Shown here: positions 6,460 to 7,070 of the stretch, one piece after another | How positions within the stretch are numbered: the stretch's first letter is position 1 | How the letters are laid out: each line of letters starts with the position of its first letter | Source: Bacteroidales bacterium UBA2764 | GTDB lineage: Bacteria; Bacteroidota; Bacteroidia; Bacteroidales; Paludibacteraceae | Assembly (NCBI GenBank): GCA_002352705.1 | Contig: DEIW01000113.1 | Coordinates: 21,666 to 28,735, forward strand | DNA length: 7,070 nucleotides | Direction: 5' to 3' | Program-made: the position numbers and the translations under genes | The notes under the pieces: model-generated | The model's input: only the letters and a program-made list of their open reading frames with translations | What the model was told of the DNA's origin: nothing | Database searches by the model: none

Positions 6460-6514
6460 CGTTGCATAGCCATTGCATAGTCAATGCCTCCTCATTGCCT
6501 CCTCGATGCCCCTT
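6460..6514 (+). repeat. 11-bp tandem repeat patch 2 (CATTGCCTCCT-type, 5 units)
   Basis: Contiguous 11-bp units: CGTTGCATAGC, CATTGCATAGT, CAATGCCTCCT, CATTGCCTCCT and CGATGCCCCTT. The period and the CAWTG core are the same as in patch 1, 73 bp upstream, but the 6-bp variable part differs. On the minus strand the units read AGGAGGCAATG, which mimics a ribosome site plus ATG, but no gene of that strand is credible here. Confidence 0.85.
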
Positions 6515-6527
6515 ACAACACCTCTGG

Positions 6528-6550
6528 AACAACCTCATTTTGAGGCTGTT
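6528..6550. other. 10-bp hairpin with TTT loop, possible transcript-end structure
   Basis: AACAACCTCA (6528-6537), loop TTT, TGAGGCTGTT (6541-6550), with one A-C mismatch in the stem. On the + strand it is followed by A-rich rather than T-rich sequence, so it is not a canonical intrinsic terminator. It may end or protect the tsaE transcript. Confidence 0.4.
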
Positions 6551-6643
6551 AGAAATCAGTAAAAAAAAGTAGAAAATAGAAAGTAAGAAAGACCTCGGCG
6601 GAGGTGCGCAAAGAGGTTGAAAAGTGATTTTCCGCCCTTAAAA

Positions 6644-6675
6644 TTTGCATATATGAAAAAAAAGCAGTAATTTTG
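6644..6675 (+). promoter_or_regulatory. Bacteroides-type promoter for lolD
   Basis: TTTG (6644-6647) and TAATTTTG (6668-6675), separated by 20 nt, match the Bacteroides primary-sigma consensus elements (-33 TTTG, -7 TANNTTTG) at every defined base. The -7 box ends 22 bp before the lolD ATG, so the leader would be short, about 15 nt. An A-rich stretch with AAAAAAAA lies between the boxes, as is common in these promoters. Confidence 0.85.
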
Positions 6676-6697
6676 CACTCACAGATACTAAACAGTT

Positions 6698-7070
6698 ATG
6701 ATAGAGGTACAGGATATTCACAAGTCTTTTGGCGAATTGGAAGTGCTGAAAGGAGTAAGCCTACGTGTGGAGAAAGGCGAGATAGTAGCTATCGTGGGCA
6801 AGTCCGGAGCCGGTAAGACGACGCTTCTTCAGATTATCGGGACGTTAGACCGTCCGACGAGCGGGAAGGTGGTTATTGACGGAGAGGATGTCTTTGCGCT
6901 GGGCGAGAAGCAGCTGGCGGCGTTCCGAAACAAGCATATCGGGTTTATCTTCCAGTTCCACCAGTTACTGCCGGAGTTCACGGCATTGGAGAACGTATGT
7001 ATCCCTGCGATGATAGCCCGTGAGAAGGAGTCCGAATATAAGCCTCGGGCAGAGAAACTGCTACGCGAGT
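6698..7070 (+). CDS. lolD: LolD-like ABC transporter ATP-binding protein, 3'-truncated by the window
   Basis: The first 124 residues of an ABC ATPase, in frame to the window edge. Visible parts are the A-loop region (KSFGELEVLKGVSL), Walker A GKSGAGKT (34-41) and the Q-loop at Q86 in FIFQFHQLLPEFTALENV. The FQFHQLLPEFTALENV block and TLDRPTSGKV are characteristic of the LolD/MacB group. In that group the ATPase energises release of outer-membrane lipoproteins from the inner membrane with LolC/E-type permeases. The signature motif, Walker B and H-loop lie beyond the window. The ATG at 6698 gives the standard N-terminus and sits just after a consensus promoter, with no Shine-Dalgarno. LolD is the best call, but a MacB-type or other FtsX-associated ATPase cannot be excluded without the partner permease. 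Confidence 0.88.
   Translation, partial: MIEVQDIHKSFGELEVLKGVSLRVEKGEIVAIVGKSGAGKTTLLQIIGTLDRPTSGKVVIDGEDVFALGEKQLAAFRNKHIGFIFQFHQLLPEFTALENVCIPAMIAREKESEYKPRAEKLLRE

Larger units (their letters stand above)
6320..6697. other. 378-bp non-coding, repeat-rich region between tsaE and lolD
   Basis: No credible gene lies here. The only + strand open frame (6345-6572) is low-complexity, made of the repeats, and has no recognisable domain. The contents in order are an 11-bp repeat patch, a T6 run (6396-6401), a degenerate 24-bp duplication, a second 11-bp repeat patch, a 10-bp hairpin, a purine-rich stretch (6551-6591), a short GC hairpin with arms ACCTC (6592-6596) and GAGGT (6601-6605), and the lolD promoter. 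I see no tRNA, rRNA or known riboswitch. It separates the tsaE transcript from an independently promoted lolD. Confidence 0.7.

Noticed and set aside
6321..6514. CRISPR-like array
   Set aside because: The units are 11 bp and contiguous with no unique spacers of CRISPR length, and no cas gene is present.
6032..6538. 168-residue minus-strand open frame over the end of tsaE and the repeat region
   Set aside because: It overlaps the conserved TsaE core, shows no recognisable domain, and its N-terminus is composed of the 11-bp repeats.
6345..6572. 75-residue + strand frame after tsaE
   Set aside because: It starts within the first repeat patch, is low-complexity, has no domain and no promoter or ribosome site; best seen as chance.
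6592..6640. Possible small structured RNA (SRP or 6S type) before lolD
   Set aside because: Only a 5-bp hairpin is evident, and no conserved SRP or 6S motif is seen.

Overview
The window looks like a chromosomal housekeeping segment from a member of the Bacteroidales (Bacteroidota) of moderate GC content. Three things point there. The proteins resemble Bacteroides-type versions of RodA, MnmG, Apt, UvrC, TsaE and LolD. Classical ribosome-binding sites are almost absent. A textbook Bacteroides promoter (TTTG, 20-nt spacer, TAATTTTG) lies in front of the last gene. All genes are on the + strand. I see no phage, transposon, CRISPR or defence genes, and no RNA gene.

Layout. Positions 1-3253 hold a tight run: the 3' part of rodA (cell-wall glycosyltransferase), yraN (putative PD-(D/E)XK nuclease) and mnmG (tRNA wobble-uridine modification), with gaps of 3 and 22 bp. 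Positions 3254-3365 are non-coding and carry an AT-rich hairpin and a 16-bp near-palindrome matching the bacterial parS centromere consensus. Positions 3366-6319 hold apt (adenine salvage), uvrC (nucleotide excision repair) and tsaE (t6A tRNA modification). Apt and uvrC are joined by an 8-bp tandem repeat that contains the apt stop codon in its first unit and the uvrC start codon in its last. The 5' end of tsaE contains a double palindrome resembling a REP-like element, read in frame. Positions 6320-6697 are about 380 bp without a credible gene: two patches of 11-bp repeats, a degenerate 24-bp duplication, hairpins and a strong promoter. From 6698 the 5' part of a lolD-like ABC ATPase gene runs off the window.

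The genes do not form one pathway. They are translation-quality genes (mnmG, tsaE), DNA and nucleotide maintenance genes (uvrC, apt, perhaps yraN) and envelope genes (rodA, lolD). No new enzymatic system is visible. The most interesting signals are non-coding: the stop/start ladder between apt and uvrC, the candidate parS, the repeat inside the tsaE reading frame, and the period-11 repeats.
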